Assembly: GCA_028023455.1 (NCBI GenBank)
Contig: JAQFVV010006199.1
Location: forward strand, 5,904,972 to 5,968,971
Direction of reading: 5' to 3'
Length of the DNA stretch: 64,000 bases
From: Epiperipatus broadwayi
Taxonomy: Eukaryota > Onychophora > Udeonychophora > Euonychophora > Peripatidae
The notes under the pieces are model-generated. The model did no database searches, was not told the DNA's origin, and worked only from the letters and a program-made list of their open reading frames with translations. The first letter of the stretch is position 1. Each line of letters begins with the position of its first letter. This document shows positions 1 to 12,404 of the stretch, piece after piece. The position numbers and the translations under genes were made by a program.

Positions 1-779
1 ATGTGGGCTGGAATAGATTGAATGATTTAGAAAAAAAAAATTAGAACCGAAAAAATATTATATTACTTGAATTATCAAATTATCGATGTATTTTTAAAAA
101 AGTAAATACAATATTAAACGACTTAAATAGGAATTGATTATAGATAGTTTATATTTTACGAAATGCTTTGTTGAAAAATACCTTTTTAGATTATATTCTT
201 TAAAAATGAAAATAGTTTTGTAGCAAATTAAATAAACAGCTTTATCATCTATACTTGCAAAAAATATCTGAATGTCCAATTATCATTGAAAATATGGCAT
301 TCGGCATCAATTTTTCTTTTTTTTTTTAATTGGTTCATTTTGTAGGCTATAAATTATATTAAATTAAAAATTGTAATAATTAGAAAATGCATAAACTTAC
401 TTATAAAATATCATGCACCATATTATTTTTTTCAATAAGAAGTTAAACCCAAAGGAACTTGTTCAATTGATGCTACAATAATAATTAGGAAATAATACTC
501 TGATGTTGCATAGAAGTATTCTTTAAAAACCGAAATTAATGTTATTTGCAATGTGATTTGTCCCATATTTTTATATTTGTAATATAAAATTGTTATTTTA
601 GAAGTTATAATTAAATTTACATAAGTTATGATAAAAAATTTAATTTTTATAATTAGAATTTTATATTTCTCATGGCATTAGGATAAAGTTAATGTTATAT
701 GAACATGTGAGTGATTGGCCTAGAGATTGAGGTTTACAGCAAGTATAGTCAGTTATAGATTTTTTATACTTAGGTGTTT
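1..779. other. AT-rich DNA, no gene seen
   Basis: AT-rich sequence with short A and T runs. The only open frame of note (minus, 94-279) has low-complexity composition and no recognisable motif, so I treat it as chance. Confidence 0.6.
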
Positions 780-849
780 ACAGGGCGAGACAGATTCAAC
801 ATCATTATAGGCCAGATGAAGCCCATGGGCCAGCAGTTGCCCACTCCTG
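780..849. mobile_element. hAT-type transposon terminus, solo end
   Basis: The segment ends with GGCCAGCAGTTGCCCACTCC followed by TG. Reverse-complemented it begins CAGGAGTGGGCAACTGCTGG, which fits the terminal inverted repeat style of many animal hAT elements (CAGGGGTGGGCAA-like). The 8 bp after position 849 (ATTTAGAT) would be the target duplication. No partner end with the same 8-mer was seen in the window, so this is a truncated copy or its left end lies before base 1. The local GC rise supports an element edge. The family assignment is from recall of TIR style, without a database search. Confidence 0.5.
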
Positions 850-3180
850 ATTTAGATAAATAAGCATTTTTTTATCTGAAAAAATAACGTAAAAGTACAG
901 TAGATTGTTGTGTATATGATGCAGAAAATTCTGCAGGTAAATCAGTATTATCGTGAATAAATTCTCTATTATTTTTTTACTTTTGAATTTTATCAGACAA
1001 AAAATACTATCAAAGATGATAGTTTTACTTAATTAAATCAAAAATATAATTTAATGACTACCATGATTATTATTTACATGTTTTGTTTAGTAATAATAGC
1101 AAAGAAATGTCTTTTTATAATTGGGTGGTAATAGTATTTTGAGAAAGGTCTTGTATAAATTTATGTGTACCAAATCAGATTTTGTGTTTCAAAGTAGTTG
1201 ATTAATAATAGGCAACTATAGTATGTTGTTCTAGTAATTCTCTTTATCCCAATATTAAATGTTTAAAACTTACTTTTGCTTTTCATTACAATACTGTTTA
1301 TAAATATAATTTTACACGTTTTTAGTATATTGACTTCAAACTGATTGGAAAAATCTATCATTGCTCATATACATTACACTTAAAGCTATTTAAATGTCAT
1401 TATATTTGTGGATCATGTATTGAAAATGACAAACCTATGATCACTCAAAAATTTTAGTTTTGGATTTGACAAATAAAACAATTACCAAAATGGTAACCAG
1501 TATATCTTTTGGGAATTAGTGTAAAAATATTAAAATTGTAACATAATTGGTTTTATGTTTTGTTAGTTATTAATGATTTTATTTTTATATACATATAAGT
1601 ATATGTTAATATGTGGTTGACTGTGTACATAAAAATTAAAATAACTTCATCAGCCATTTTAAGAGATAGTGTTGATTTATATATGCAGTAAATATATAAT
1701 TATGTTTTATATTTTCAAGTATATGTAATAATAAATAAGTAAATCAGAGAATTATATTCTATTATTTTTACACTTGGAATATATCTTATTTATTCATGGG
1801 AAAATTTAAATTATCTAATCAAAAATATTTGAAATTGGAAAAAAAAAACATTCTCATCGTTCATTCTAACTTTTCCCCTTTCACACAGATCTTTTTGTAG
1901 ATTGTTTTAATGTCTTAAAACCATCATCTTGTCTTTTCTTTAGATTGAGAAAGAATTTAAAACTGTGTCACAAAAAATAAATGCTATAAATAGTGTAAAA
2001 ATAAAGTATCAATCTTAATCATGATAAAACAAAAAAAAACTATTCACATCTCTTTCTCAACTGTTTAAAACATTGGTCTGCTACTATTCAATTGTGAAGA
2101 GTTTTATTTATTTTTTTCACTTTATTTTTCAATTAAGCATAGCTTCATAAACTATTTACCATTCAGTATTAAATGGCTATTTATTCTGGATGCTGGGAAA
2201 AATTACTAACTTTACTTGGGACTTCTTTGGCCATCTGAATACTTTTTAGGTCTTCACACTTAAGCTCCAAGTTATATAAGGATGCCAACGTACTAATAAC
2301 TCATTATTACATAAATTTGTAAATAATATTATAAACACTTAATTTGTGTGTGTGTGTTAATTTATGCATTTATAATAGAAATATTGATGCCCATATAATA
2401 CAATCATGGTTTAGAAATTGGCTTAGAAATAGATAACCGATTTGTGAACAAACGATTTTTTTTCTCATTTAATTTACTTTTAATCCATAAATGTTATATA
2501 TATATATTTCTAGTTTAAATTCTGATAAGAAAACTATAAAAGTAGACATTATCCAGAAAATGCCTTGCTTAGTGAGTTTTTTTTTTCCTATATTATTTTT
2601 TGAAGATTCTAGAAGCCTTTATCCAGTAGTGGACTATTTTTATCAAGGATGTTTTACTTATAATGGAAGATATCATTAAATACATTATTTTAAATTTTAT
2701 TTCGATGCAATTGAATTTAAAGCTGCTTTAAATTTTAATAAACTGAGTTATTATTAGGTAGATAAATAAATTTGTCAAGCTTTTTTTTTTAATTTGAATC
2801 AATAAAAAAATCGTTCATTTTCTTTACGACATACACGACTTTATATCTTTCTCGCATTTAAATTACTGTTATAATATTGCAGTTAATTAAAAAATAATTT
2901 TTGTTAGAATCTAAATTCAAATCAACAAAAAAAAAAAATAGTATTAATCTTAGAAATGTGCAAATTTTCTTGTATATTAAATTTTATCAAGATATTAGTT
3001 GATTTTTATTTAACATAGAATTAATGATGCTCAAAGTAACTTCTTTGAAGTTAAGATTTATATCAGAATTAACTTTTGTGAAGTATACCAGTTGTAATAC
3101 ATGCATTTTTTTAAAGCATTAATAAGGAACAGTTTTTTTTTAAAAAAAAAAAATACCCGGTAATAATTTAAAGCAGAAGT
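850..3180. other. AT-rich DNA, no gene seen
   Basis: Only short homopolymer and dinucleotide runs, such as TG at 2347-2357 and TA at 2493-2507. The 62-residue plus frame at 2491-2679 has no recognisable motif. Confidence 0.5.
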
Positions 3181-3219
3181 CAATTGGCTTTCTCAGCTTT
3201 TAATAGGGTTGCTGGTCTT

Positions 3220-3232
3220 GTTGCTTGGCAAC
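3220..3232 (+). promoter_or_regulatory. X-box (RFX-type) motif upstream of a first exon
   Basis: GTTGCTTGGCAAC is a full match to the RFX X-box consensus RYYNYY-N(1-3)-RRNRAC, with half-sites GTTGCT and GGCAAC and a 1-bp spacer. It lies 71 bp before the candidate ATG at 3304, inside a local GC-richer island (about 3180-3370) in very AT-rich surroundings. In animals X-boxes at this distance mark promoters of genes for cilia. That is family knowledge; the link to this exon is inference. Confidence 0.5.
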
Positions 3233-3303
3233 TGTTGTAGAGATCTGGTTGAGAAATTACCAGCCTGGATACTGCGTATGATTAGTTTAATGAGGAAAGT
3301 AAA

Positions 3304-3363
3304 ATGAACTACCAAACATGGCGACCACCAGCTCCATTACGGAGAAGACTTGAATCACTCGTG
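3304..3363 (+). CDS. Candidate first coding exon, gene not recognised
   Basis: A 60-nt block opens with ATG in the context AAAATGAAC and encodes 20 residues, MNYQTWRPPAPLRRRLESLV. It ends at a good splice donor (CTCGTG|GTGAGA) in phase 0. It lies in the only GC-richer, promoter-like island of the left part of the window, 71 bp downstream of an X-box. The composition (Pro and Arg rich, balanced codons) differs from the AT-rich noise around it. A second ATG at 3318 has a good context but stops after 11 codons, so the first ATG is preferred. I do not recognise the protein. The X-box suggests a ciliary or flagellar role, which is inference. The following exon would have to start in phase 0, and I did not find a clear one. 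It could instead be a leader uORF or chance. Confidence 0.4.
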
Positions 3364-4879
3364 GTGAGAATTGTTTATTTATAAAAGCAAATGGTCAGTC
3401 AATGAAAACCGTTTAATTGGCTGTTAATTACGTTTTCTGTTTTCATTTTTTTAAGTTTTAAATTAATTATTAAATAATTGCCTACTAGTTTTAATTTTTG
3501 TTTTTAATTAAAAAGTTTTTGATTTTATTTTTAATTAGTCTTTGTAAGTCGAGAATATATATATATTGTATGAAATAAAAAGTTAAAATCCAGTCAGAAC
3601 TGACGTTTATAGTAATAAATATAAAACATGTTTAGTTTTAATATTTTTTGAAAGATTGATATATATTATTTTATTAATGTTTCTAATTTTTCTGTACTTA
3701 ATTTATACGGCATATGTATAATTATTATCATATATCTTGCATATCGTTCCTCACTACCTTTTTTCCTCTTCCCAGCTTTTATATTGCTCTTCAAAATATA
3801 AATTATTTCTATTCTTCCATTATCCGTCTTCTATCTTTTTTTTAAAAATCATTATTACAAAAAATAATTTCTTTATTTTTATAAACTTGGCAAAACAAAT
3901 GCTTTTTTAATGTTTTTATTATATTCATTGCTTGGATTGTTTAACCAATTTATTATTTTATTTTTATCTACTCTTGTAGTTTAATTAGTCAGGTAAACTA
4001 TGTAAATTATGTGTTTATTGTCATAGAAATCATATAACATTTTCTTGTAAAGTTTCACCATATTATAATTACATTTTCATTTATGTTCAATGCATCTGAC
4101 ATTTATTTAATTAACTTCCCCTCCCCCAATTAACAATAATTAGTTTCCCATTTTCATTTTTTGCAATTATATATTTTTTCTTCTGCCCAGTTTATAATTG
4201 GGGATTTACAATATGTACATTTCTATTCCATATTTATTTTTCTTATGAGATTAGCAAATTTGAGATGCTTTAAATATATATTTTTTATTATATGTTGAAA
4301 TCCATAGCAAACTTTATAAAGAAAAGTTATATTTTTTTCTTATTTTTATTATCTTCTATTTTGTCTTACACTCTTGTCTACAGTTTATTTATTTCTTAAC
4401 ATTTTATTATTAATATTTATATTGAGACACAGTCATATAGAATCGTGTTGGTGACAATTAATTACCTTTATGTCAAACTGTAAGCTGAAAATTATATTAT
4501 GATAAAAGCAGAATGATATTATAGTGCTACAAAGTGAATTCATTACTGAAAGTACTAAACATGTTATTTAAGAAAGAGTCAGAAATCTTTCCAAAACTTC
4601 AAGCTTGTATGCCATGATTAGATTAAATCCATTTAGCTACATTTAGATATTTATTTGCCAATATTTCAATGTAGTAGAAAAAAATCAAAGCTTTAAGAAG
4701 AAATTCATCACTGGCATCTAAAATATGAAGGCTATGAATCAAGAAAAATGATATAATTAAAATGAACCAACTGTTTTCTACCCAAGCCAATGACAATAAG
4801 AGATAGATTTTGTTGACAAGAAAGATATTGCAAGAACTATCAACTGAATGTAATCCTGTGAATGACTAATTGATATTAA
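3364..4879. other. AT-rich DNA with a MITE-interior fragment
   Basis: No gene seen. If the exon at 3304 is real this is its first intron. Bases about 4216-4290 resemble the interior of the inverted-repeat element at 5606-5962: both run ACATTTCTA..CCATATTTA.TT.TCTTATG followed by AATTTGAGATG. They are therefore two relics of one repeat family. Confidence 0.45.
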
Positions 4880-5580
4880 CTTAATTTTATGGCCATCATT
4901 TAATATAAATCTATTCTTTAGCAATCCAATCATTTGAAAAGAAATTGATAAATTTTATGATCACATGCAGAAATAATTTGATGAAACTTATAAGCAAAAT
5001 GTGATTGTAGTAATTTGGGACCAGAATACTAAAACTGGGCATTAAAAAAATCTTTTTAACCAATATGGACTTTGACGTTAAAATGAAGCTAGAAAATGAC
5101 TACTCAATGTTTGTAATTTCAACAACTTTTTTATTGCCAATACTTTTTTAAACAAATTAAATGATAACTATACTCATGGACATTACTGTATAGAGAACTG
5201 CAATAGAAAACTTTAAATTTTAATATCAAAAACTTAGATTAATATCTTATTGAGAACAAATCATGTATAAACTTTGAAACTGAAAAATAACTATAAGTTT
5301 ATCTAATTCTCTCTATAACCTAGAAAACATATCTTTTGATTTTAGAAATAACATCAAAAATCATTTTGAAGTTTGGATATAATTTCTATTTACAAAAGAA
5401 TTGTAGATGGAATGAAAGAAATAATTAAAGAATAATTTTGAGAAAAATAAAAAATTAAAAATGGATGTAAGAAAATTCAGTGGTACAAAAAAGTAAAAGA
5501 AGAGAAGCCAAAATCAAAAAGTATAATGAACATTTAGAGGAATTAAATGGAAAATTTAAAAGATCTAAGAAAGAAAAGAT
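4880..5580 (+). pseudogene. LINE endonuclease remnant, RTE-like
   Basis: Three-frame reading gives pieces of an apurinic-type endonuclease as found at the N-terminus of RTE-type ORF2. From about 5001, VIVVIWDQNTKTG stands where GDxNAKxG is expected. Further on come LLNVCNFNNFFIANTFFKQ (the LLxFCxxNNxxIxNTxF block) and a Trp-containing segment where the W..P..IDYI region belongs. After this comes a Lys/Glu-rich linker. Stops and frameshifts break every frame, and the catalytic Asp-Asn pair has decayed (D kept, N to Q or T), so no enzyme is made. Its 3' continuation may be the RTE C-terminal remnant at 7430-7960, with an inverted-repeat element between them. The exact clade is uncertain. Confidence 0.6.
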
Positions 5581-5605
5581 TTAATATAATAATCATCATC
5601 ATCAT

Positions 5606-5962
5606 GGAAATCACCCTCAACATATGTGCTGCATAAATTTATAATGCTAAGGAATACTCTCACTTCTAAACACAATGTTACATTTCTACCCCATATTTAC
5701 TTCTCTTATGGGTTTAGAAAATTTGAGATGATATAAACAGATTAAAGTTTTTTATTTATTAATTTATAGTGTGGAATTAAAAGTGATTGAATAAGACCTT
5801 CATGCTTTCATTTCTAAATACTAAAGATTGGCCTATATATAAACATTTAGGTAAAAAAGATAAGGTGGATTCATTCTTTTCAAAAACTCCATCATGTATT
5901 TAGAAGTGAGAGTATTCCTCAATGTTATAAACTTATACAGCATATATGTCAGAGTGATTCCC
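5606..5962. mobile_element. Inverted-repeat MITE-like element
   Basis: The left arm from 5606 (GGAAATCACCCTCAACATAT and onward through AGGAATACTCTCACTTCTAA) is repeated in reverse complement at the right end, up to 5962 (GGGAATCACTCTGACATATA through AGGAATACTCTCACTTCTAA). The arms are about 70 bp and clearly similar, around a unique interior. No open frame lies inside, so it is a non-autonomous element. Target duplications are not obvious because both flanks are simple sequence. Confidence 0.6.
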
Positions 5963-7429
5963 ATATGACTATTACAAATAAAAACATCATGTTAGATAAA
6001 TAAATAATTAGTTATATATATATATATATATTTATTATAATAATATTAACAATGTGAGTAAAAGTATAAATAAAAATTAACTTTTAAAAAAAAGTATAGT
6101 TTCTCATATATGTTGCTAAAAAATTTCAATGAACATAACCAAACAGAGAGCAAAAAGTAATAGAAAGAATGTACAGAAAAATTGTAATGTAAAGACATCA
6201 ATCAAACTTTCAGTAATAAAAGATGCTGTCACATTAACCTTGAGATAGATGTCAAAGTCATTGGAATTTTAGTCACTGGATCTGAAAATTGTACAAGAAA
6301 GTAAAAAATAATCATCAAACATATTAAATTATTCCTGAAAACTATTCGATGACACACAGATTAGAAATCACTTTTATTCATTCATATATATAAAGAGAGA
6401 GAAAGTGAAAGTTAATCAGAGCATAAAAATTATTCTATCATATAATAGGATTAATCTGAAAACTATTCAACTTGAATAAGAGCTGCAATACAATTTCATG
6501 TTGCAAAAATTGGTTTCAAGAAAATTTAAGAATTAGAAACTTCATTGCTGATGTACAATAATTAATAGAAAAACAGGGGTTTCCAGAAAGAAATCCATAT
6601 ACAATTATATATTGGGTTACTTTCATTAAGCTAGTTGAATTGTTAAAAGTTTTTTTTTTAAATTCTAATCTTATTTATTCTAAATACATTCATCTGTTAA
6701 TAATAATAACTAGGTTAATATAGAATACAATATTTCAGGTGGTATTTTTCTTTTGCTCTTATTTAAATGTTGTTGGCTTAACCAATAATAGCTAGCAAAA
6801 GAATCCATTGATCTTTAGATTGACTTTAATGTCCATCCTAGTCTAACTAAATTATTGAAAGAATCGTCTAGTTAATCAGAGCATCACCTTAAAAGCAGTG
6901 TTTATGAATTTAAAGATAACCAATTCATATCTCATTCTAACTATCATTAGTCAAGTTAAAAACACCTAAAATATTATTTCTATATTAATCTATGTGTTAT
7001 TATTAATAATTTAATACTATCTATCATTGGTCTGAAAAGCATTGATGTGTATATCAACTGTATGCTATTATTAATAATTTAACTAGATAATTGAATGCCA
7101 TCATCACAAATTTTCAGATAACATTTAATGTATTTTATTGATTATCACAAAGTCTTTAATTCAATTGCCTATGTAAAATTTATGTATTTTTTAAAGAAAA
7201 TTTGATATATCATAAAAAAAAAGGACTATATGAGAACATTTTAATATTTTATAGAAATTCTATTTAATTTGTATATTAAATAAGGAATGAGAAAAACCAT
7301 ATTGGATGAAGATTGTGGATTCAAAATTTGTGGAAGAAATACAACAATCTTATATATTATAATGAAAATGTAAAAGATCTCAGAGACAGAATAAAAAGAT
7401 TTTTATATCTGTTAAATATTAGAAGACAA
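5963..7429. other. AT-rich DNA, no gene seen
   Basis: Contains a short (AT)n run at 6014-6031 and an AG-rich tract near 6393. It may include unrecognisable middle parts of the RTE-type LINE whose ends flank it (4880-5580 and 7430-7960). Confidence 0.4.
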
Positions 7430-7960
7430 AGATTATGATGACAAAATCAGGAGCTAATTCTAAAATTAATAATAAGTACATAGAAGTGGATGATAGTTTT
7501 TGTCTCTTTGGATTATTATCAACATCAAAAGATCCAATAGTTAAAAGATTCCACACAGGAAATTCTTGGAGAGATTTGCAGTGAAAAATTTGGAAGATAT
7601 GTTTAGATAGAAAGTCATATCTTTACAAATGAAGCTATTTTTTGGTCTTCTATTGATGTATTTTTAATTTGTTGATATTTTTATGTAAAAATTGATATAG
7701 AAAAAGATAAAAAAAATATTTCTGTCTTTGAATTGGGGTGCTGGCAAAGACTTTTGAGAATTCCATGGTCAACAAAAAAAGTGAACATGTTTGCATGTGA
7801 TAAAATTCACCTACAGTTTTATTTGAAGTATAAATGAGAGATTGAATCATGAAATATACTAATTTATTAGAAAAATTCCTATTTCTTTTAATAGTGGTTT
7901 GGTGAAAGTAGACAGTGTCCAGTAATAAAATGAATGAATTCCATCAAATTCATGAATGTA
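7430..7960 (+). pseudogene. LINE ORF2 C-terminal remnant, RTE-like
   Basis: The plus strand reads SGANSKINNKYIEVDDSFCL and then FGLLSTSKDP. This matches the post-RT segment in which a Lys-Thr block is followed by a V..F.YLGS-like motif. From 7739 it reads CWQRLLRIPWSTKKVN, the hallmark C.RR.LRI.W...V.N block of RTE-related LINE ORF2 C-termini. The pieces are in the expected order but in different frames with stops, so this is a relic. It follows the endonuclease remnant on the same strand and may belong to the same insertion. A 66-residue minus frame here (7650-7850) is its antisense shadow. Confidence 0.6.
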
Positions 7961-10843
7961 TCTTTCAGTAGCTTAAAAACCAAAGCTAACATTAAGTTAT
8001 TCTGGAGAAATGCAATTCATATAATTAATATAATGTTATCTTATAGTAATGAAAAATATATTAGTATACAAATAAAAATAGGATTAAAGTCAGAAATATT
8101 GTATATGTAATAAAAGATGATTTCCAAGGCTTATAATGACCAGGTCTCTTTACCATCCTGAAATAAAATGTAGAATAAAGACAATAAATAAGAAAAAAGT
8201 ATAGAGAGGAGACAAAAAAGATTGTTTACAGCAGAAATAGTGTCTAGGCTTTGTTGAGCCAAAATCATTTTCTACAAAACATCAGAATATATGCTTCTTT
8301 GGATACTATTTAATAATTATTTGCAATTAACCCTCATATTTGAAAGTCATTCTATAGTTAATTAATTTTAAATTCTAAAATTCAACATTTGACATATGTA
8401 ATAAATATATGTATGTGGGTGCTGGGTTTTTTTTTCCAAGCAAAAGATGTAAACACAGTTTTTGGGTTTTTCATATATATGAAGGAACCTAAAACTATAT
8501 CTAAGAATTTTAGAACAAACAAGAAAGAATCTGTTTTGTGTTATAATTTAGTTCATGCAATTAATAATTACAATTAAAAAGTAGGAAAAAATATTTGAAA
8601 AATTAAACTATAAAAAAAAAATTCTTTAACATTGTTAATTTTATGACATTCCTATCATTCTAATATTTATTGCTTCTTTATGCATGCCATTCTGATGATA
8701 TTAATTGAGAATTTAATAATATCCTAATAATAAACATTACAAATAATAATTAAAAAATTCCTACATTTTAAAATATATAAAATATTGTAATTTCAAATAT
8801 CATTCAAATTTAAAAGAAATTTGTATTAAAATGAAAAGTAACAAGATCTTATTTGTAGGCACCAAGTGATAAGGTCATTTTCTCATCTTTAGCAAAGTTT
8901 TACTAACAGATGGTAACTCTTCAGTTCTCTTTTAATGTTTTTCAAAGTGAGCACAATTGTGAATTTTTTAAAAATGATTATGGATAAATTATTGTTCATA
9001 AAAAAAATCAACTATCTTATAATTATAATGTAGATTTAGTAAGAATTTCAGATCATTTTTTATTTTTTTATAAGCAGCTTTTTTCTTGCAAATGAAATTT
9101 ATTACAAATAAAAAAAACCTTGTTCTGTTTTGACCTACATTAGTCCTTTAACTGTCAGTTTTTCATTTTACATTATATGAGATTGCCTATTTATTATCAT
9201 ATATCTAATCAATTTCAATTTTCTGTTGTTTTTTTTTTATAAATAAAATTATATAGATCTATAAAATAATTGATAAATTACAATTTTATTCGTGAAGAAA
9301 AAAAAGACAATTTATTAAATAATTGATAAAATGCATAATATGAAAGATGCTGATCATCTTTATGAAGTCTAGTCCTAGCATTGAAATTAAAATGTATGAA
9401 ATAGAACGTAACTCTTTTTAAATCTTTAGCATATTGTGTTTTCATTATTATTATCAATTTATCATTGTTATCTATAATGTTATCATAAAATTTAATAAAC
9501 CCTTTACATCATAAGTTTAACATTCTTTTTGCGTGGTTTGTCTTTTCTAACTAAATGTTTACTACAATTGCTAATAACTTGTAACAGGAATAATACCCGC
9601 AATGTTTTCTTTTCTGAAACAATAATCTTAATTTTAATAAAAATATAATCTTCACAATAAATTCAAGAGTAATGATTGTAAATATTATAAATCTCTTCGA
9701 TGTTCAGTCTTTAAATGAAAATAATATAAGATATGCAATCTTAGAATTAAAGTAGTTTGAGATGTTTTTTTAATAAAATATAAAAGTTTATAGATCAACT
9801 TATTATTGTGTGCCATCAATTTGATATGATCATGTGACTTCTTTTCCACTCTTTCGGGAAATTTTCAATGTATTACATGCTAGTAATTTATGATCGATTC
9901 TCTCTCACCACAGTTTGAAGTGATGTTTTGTTGACATAATTGAAGTGATCTGTCACCATCTTCATTTTACATCACTTTTGTCTAATATAGATTAGTATTA
10001 AGAAAAAATAATTAGAAATAATTAAGACAAAATAAAAGGCAATAATGACAAACATCCAGCTAAAAAATTGTTATAAAAGAAAACTGAAACTTGGTATAGA
10101 TTTCAATAAAAACGAATACACAATAGTTAAAAGTAGTTTATGTCTAGAGAAAATCAAGTTTCTCTTAGTTGTGAAATCTTAAGAACACAAATAAACTTAT
10201 ATACCTGAAAAATTTACACAAACGCTAATAAAGAAATCCAGCATTTTAAAGAAAGAAATCCAGCAGATACGAAAAAAAAAACCGTTTCTTTTACAGATAA
10301 GTATAATTAATTATCATATAACTAATAAAAATAACCAATTTATGATTATTTAAATTTAAAAACTAGAAATTGATGTTATTATTACAATGTTAAAAGAGGG
10401 ATAAAGAATATAAAAGTGTCAATGAAGTATTTAGAATTATTGATATGAAGTGGTTTTTTTTTTAATATTTCTTATACTTTTTTTTTTTTTTTTACAAAAA
10501 AGAAAAACAGTTTTAACTAATTGATGACTATTATAAACTCTGGTTTAATTAAAATAGTGGGCACTTTAAATAATAAAACAAACACGTGATAAAGTTATTT
10601 AAAAAAATAATTAACTGAAACACACAGGCTTATTATATACCCGTGTCTATATATGTAATATATAGAGTATATGAGTACAGACTTTCACATGACCCACCAC
10701 TCTCCACACTATCTCGTAACACTGATACACCCAAACACATATATGTTCAAAAGATAAATAATCACCAATGTACCCTATATATTAAAAAATAATTATAAAT
10801 CGTTGTAATATGATAATTATCATTACAATCGATTACAAAAATG
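7961..10843. other. AT-rich DNA, no gene seen
   Basis: No supported coding segment. The first few hundred bases may still be LINE 3' sequence. A plus frame at 8389-8577 is unremarkable. Long T and A runs occur near 10450-10505. Confidence 0.5.
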
Positions 10844-11252
10844 TTCGCAGTGGTTTAGTGCAATGTTGAGAAGATTGTTGGAATTTTGGAGATTAAGATT
10901 CTTATATCGTGGCCCAGTTATGTCATCTCCGGCGTTAGAACTTCTTATGAACTGTTGAGCAATAAACAATTATTATTATATTTTAGAAATAAAACAAAAC
11001 TGGTCAATTGTTTATGTTTTACTTTTTTTTCAATATTTATAAAAGACTTCGTAGTGGTTTAGTGCAATGCTGAGAAGATTGGTGGAATTTTGGAGATTAA
11101 GATTCTTATATCGTGGCCCAGTTATGTCATCTCCGGCGTTAGAACTTCTTATGAACTGTTGAGCAATAAACAATTATTATTATATTTTAGAAATAAAACA
11201 AAACTGGTCAATTGTTTATGTTTTACTTTTTTAAAAATATTTATAAAAGACT
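10844..11252 (+). repeat. Recent 204-bp tandem duplication of a SINE-like unit
   Basis: The unit starting TTCGCAGTGGTTTAGTGCAA (10844-11047) is followed directly by a copy starting TTCGTAGTGGTTTAGTGCAA (11048 to about 11252). They differ at only a handful of positions, so the duplication is young compared with everything around it. Each unit carries a box-A-like string TGGTTTAGTGC near its 5' end, a moderately GC-rich body (TCGTGGCCCAG, CATCTCCGGCG) and a 3' part GAGCAATAAACAATTATTAT. This is compatible with a tRNA-derived SINE body and an ATT-type tail. The box B is poor, so the SINE interpretation is inference. A frame in copy 2 (11090-11275) is not thought to be coding. Confidence 0.7.
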
Positions 11253-12404
11253 TTCTTTGCTTGACACACTTATGATTTAATGTTTGAATCTGGATTAAAC
11301 ATTTATCCTGTAAATAAGCAAATTAAGATTTAAATAGCTGGTAAAATAAGAGGCAGGGAACTTCTCCATTCAGTAGTTGAAAAAATTGTTAAGAGTGGTT
11401 CTCTCTAGGCGATTCTTTCACTGACCTTTCTCTGCAATGAATAATTTATTTTTCCATACTATATATATATAAAGAGAAAAAGAGAGATAAGTAATTAGTA
11501 AATTTTTAACAATCATTACCATCATTATTCTCAAATGCAATTTATCCAACGCTGATTGAAGATCTCTTCAATTTTAATGCAGTTTTTTGTATTCTTAACT
11601 TTTCTTCTCTAAACTACATTCACATTCTTTGCAAAAACATCAACATTATCTGAAAAATCTAGATTAATTAAATTTTTATTTTCTTAAGTTCTCATTTTAA
11701 TCACACTTTTTCCAAAGATATCTTTTGACAAATGTATTTCCAATGGAATATAATGAGAGGAAAAAAACTTTCAACGTAATAAAAAAGAGAAAGTAAAAAT
11801 GAAAAATAGGTATGCTTATTTAAAGCTAAAAATAAAGGTACATAGAGATAAAGAATATATAAAACGTATCTTATAATAATTAATTTAATGAAAAAAACCT
11901 GTTAAGAGTATAAACATTATTAGATTTAATTATATTTAAGTGTAGAGAAAGAGAGAGAAAAACAATGGTATATTGCTTAATGATTTATATTAGGATATGA
12001 TAATGCTATATAGAGCTAATTAAATTTTAAATATAACTCTAAATGATTATGCTAGAATAAATTATATTAATGTGGCAAACAATGAGTAAATATGATTTAT
12101 GTAGATTGAGGGTATTTGCCTATCTTAGTTGTATAGGATAAAGTGTTGCTTTATTAAAGGCTAGGGGTATTATTTTCAGTATAAATAAATTTTTCTGGAT
12201 CTCTCTATCTTTCCATTTTTAGTCATTTAAGTTAATATAGAGTTTATTTATATTGAGCTCTCATGGTATGGATTTCTTTATTATACTAACTGTGACAGTG
12301 GAATTTTGTATTTTCACAACATTTCATTCTTTAACTATACCCACAATAATTTTGATTTTAATTCTGTTTTTCATTTTTTGTAACTGTCATCATCATCATC
12401 ATTT
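11253..12404. other. AT-rich DNA, no gene seen
   Basis: Nothing recognisable. The plus frame at 12253-12543 is mostly antisense to the C-terminal end of the LINE remnant described next. Confidence 0.5.
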
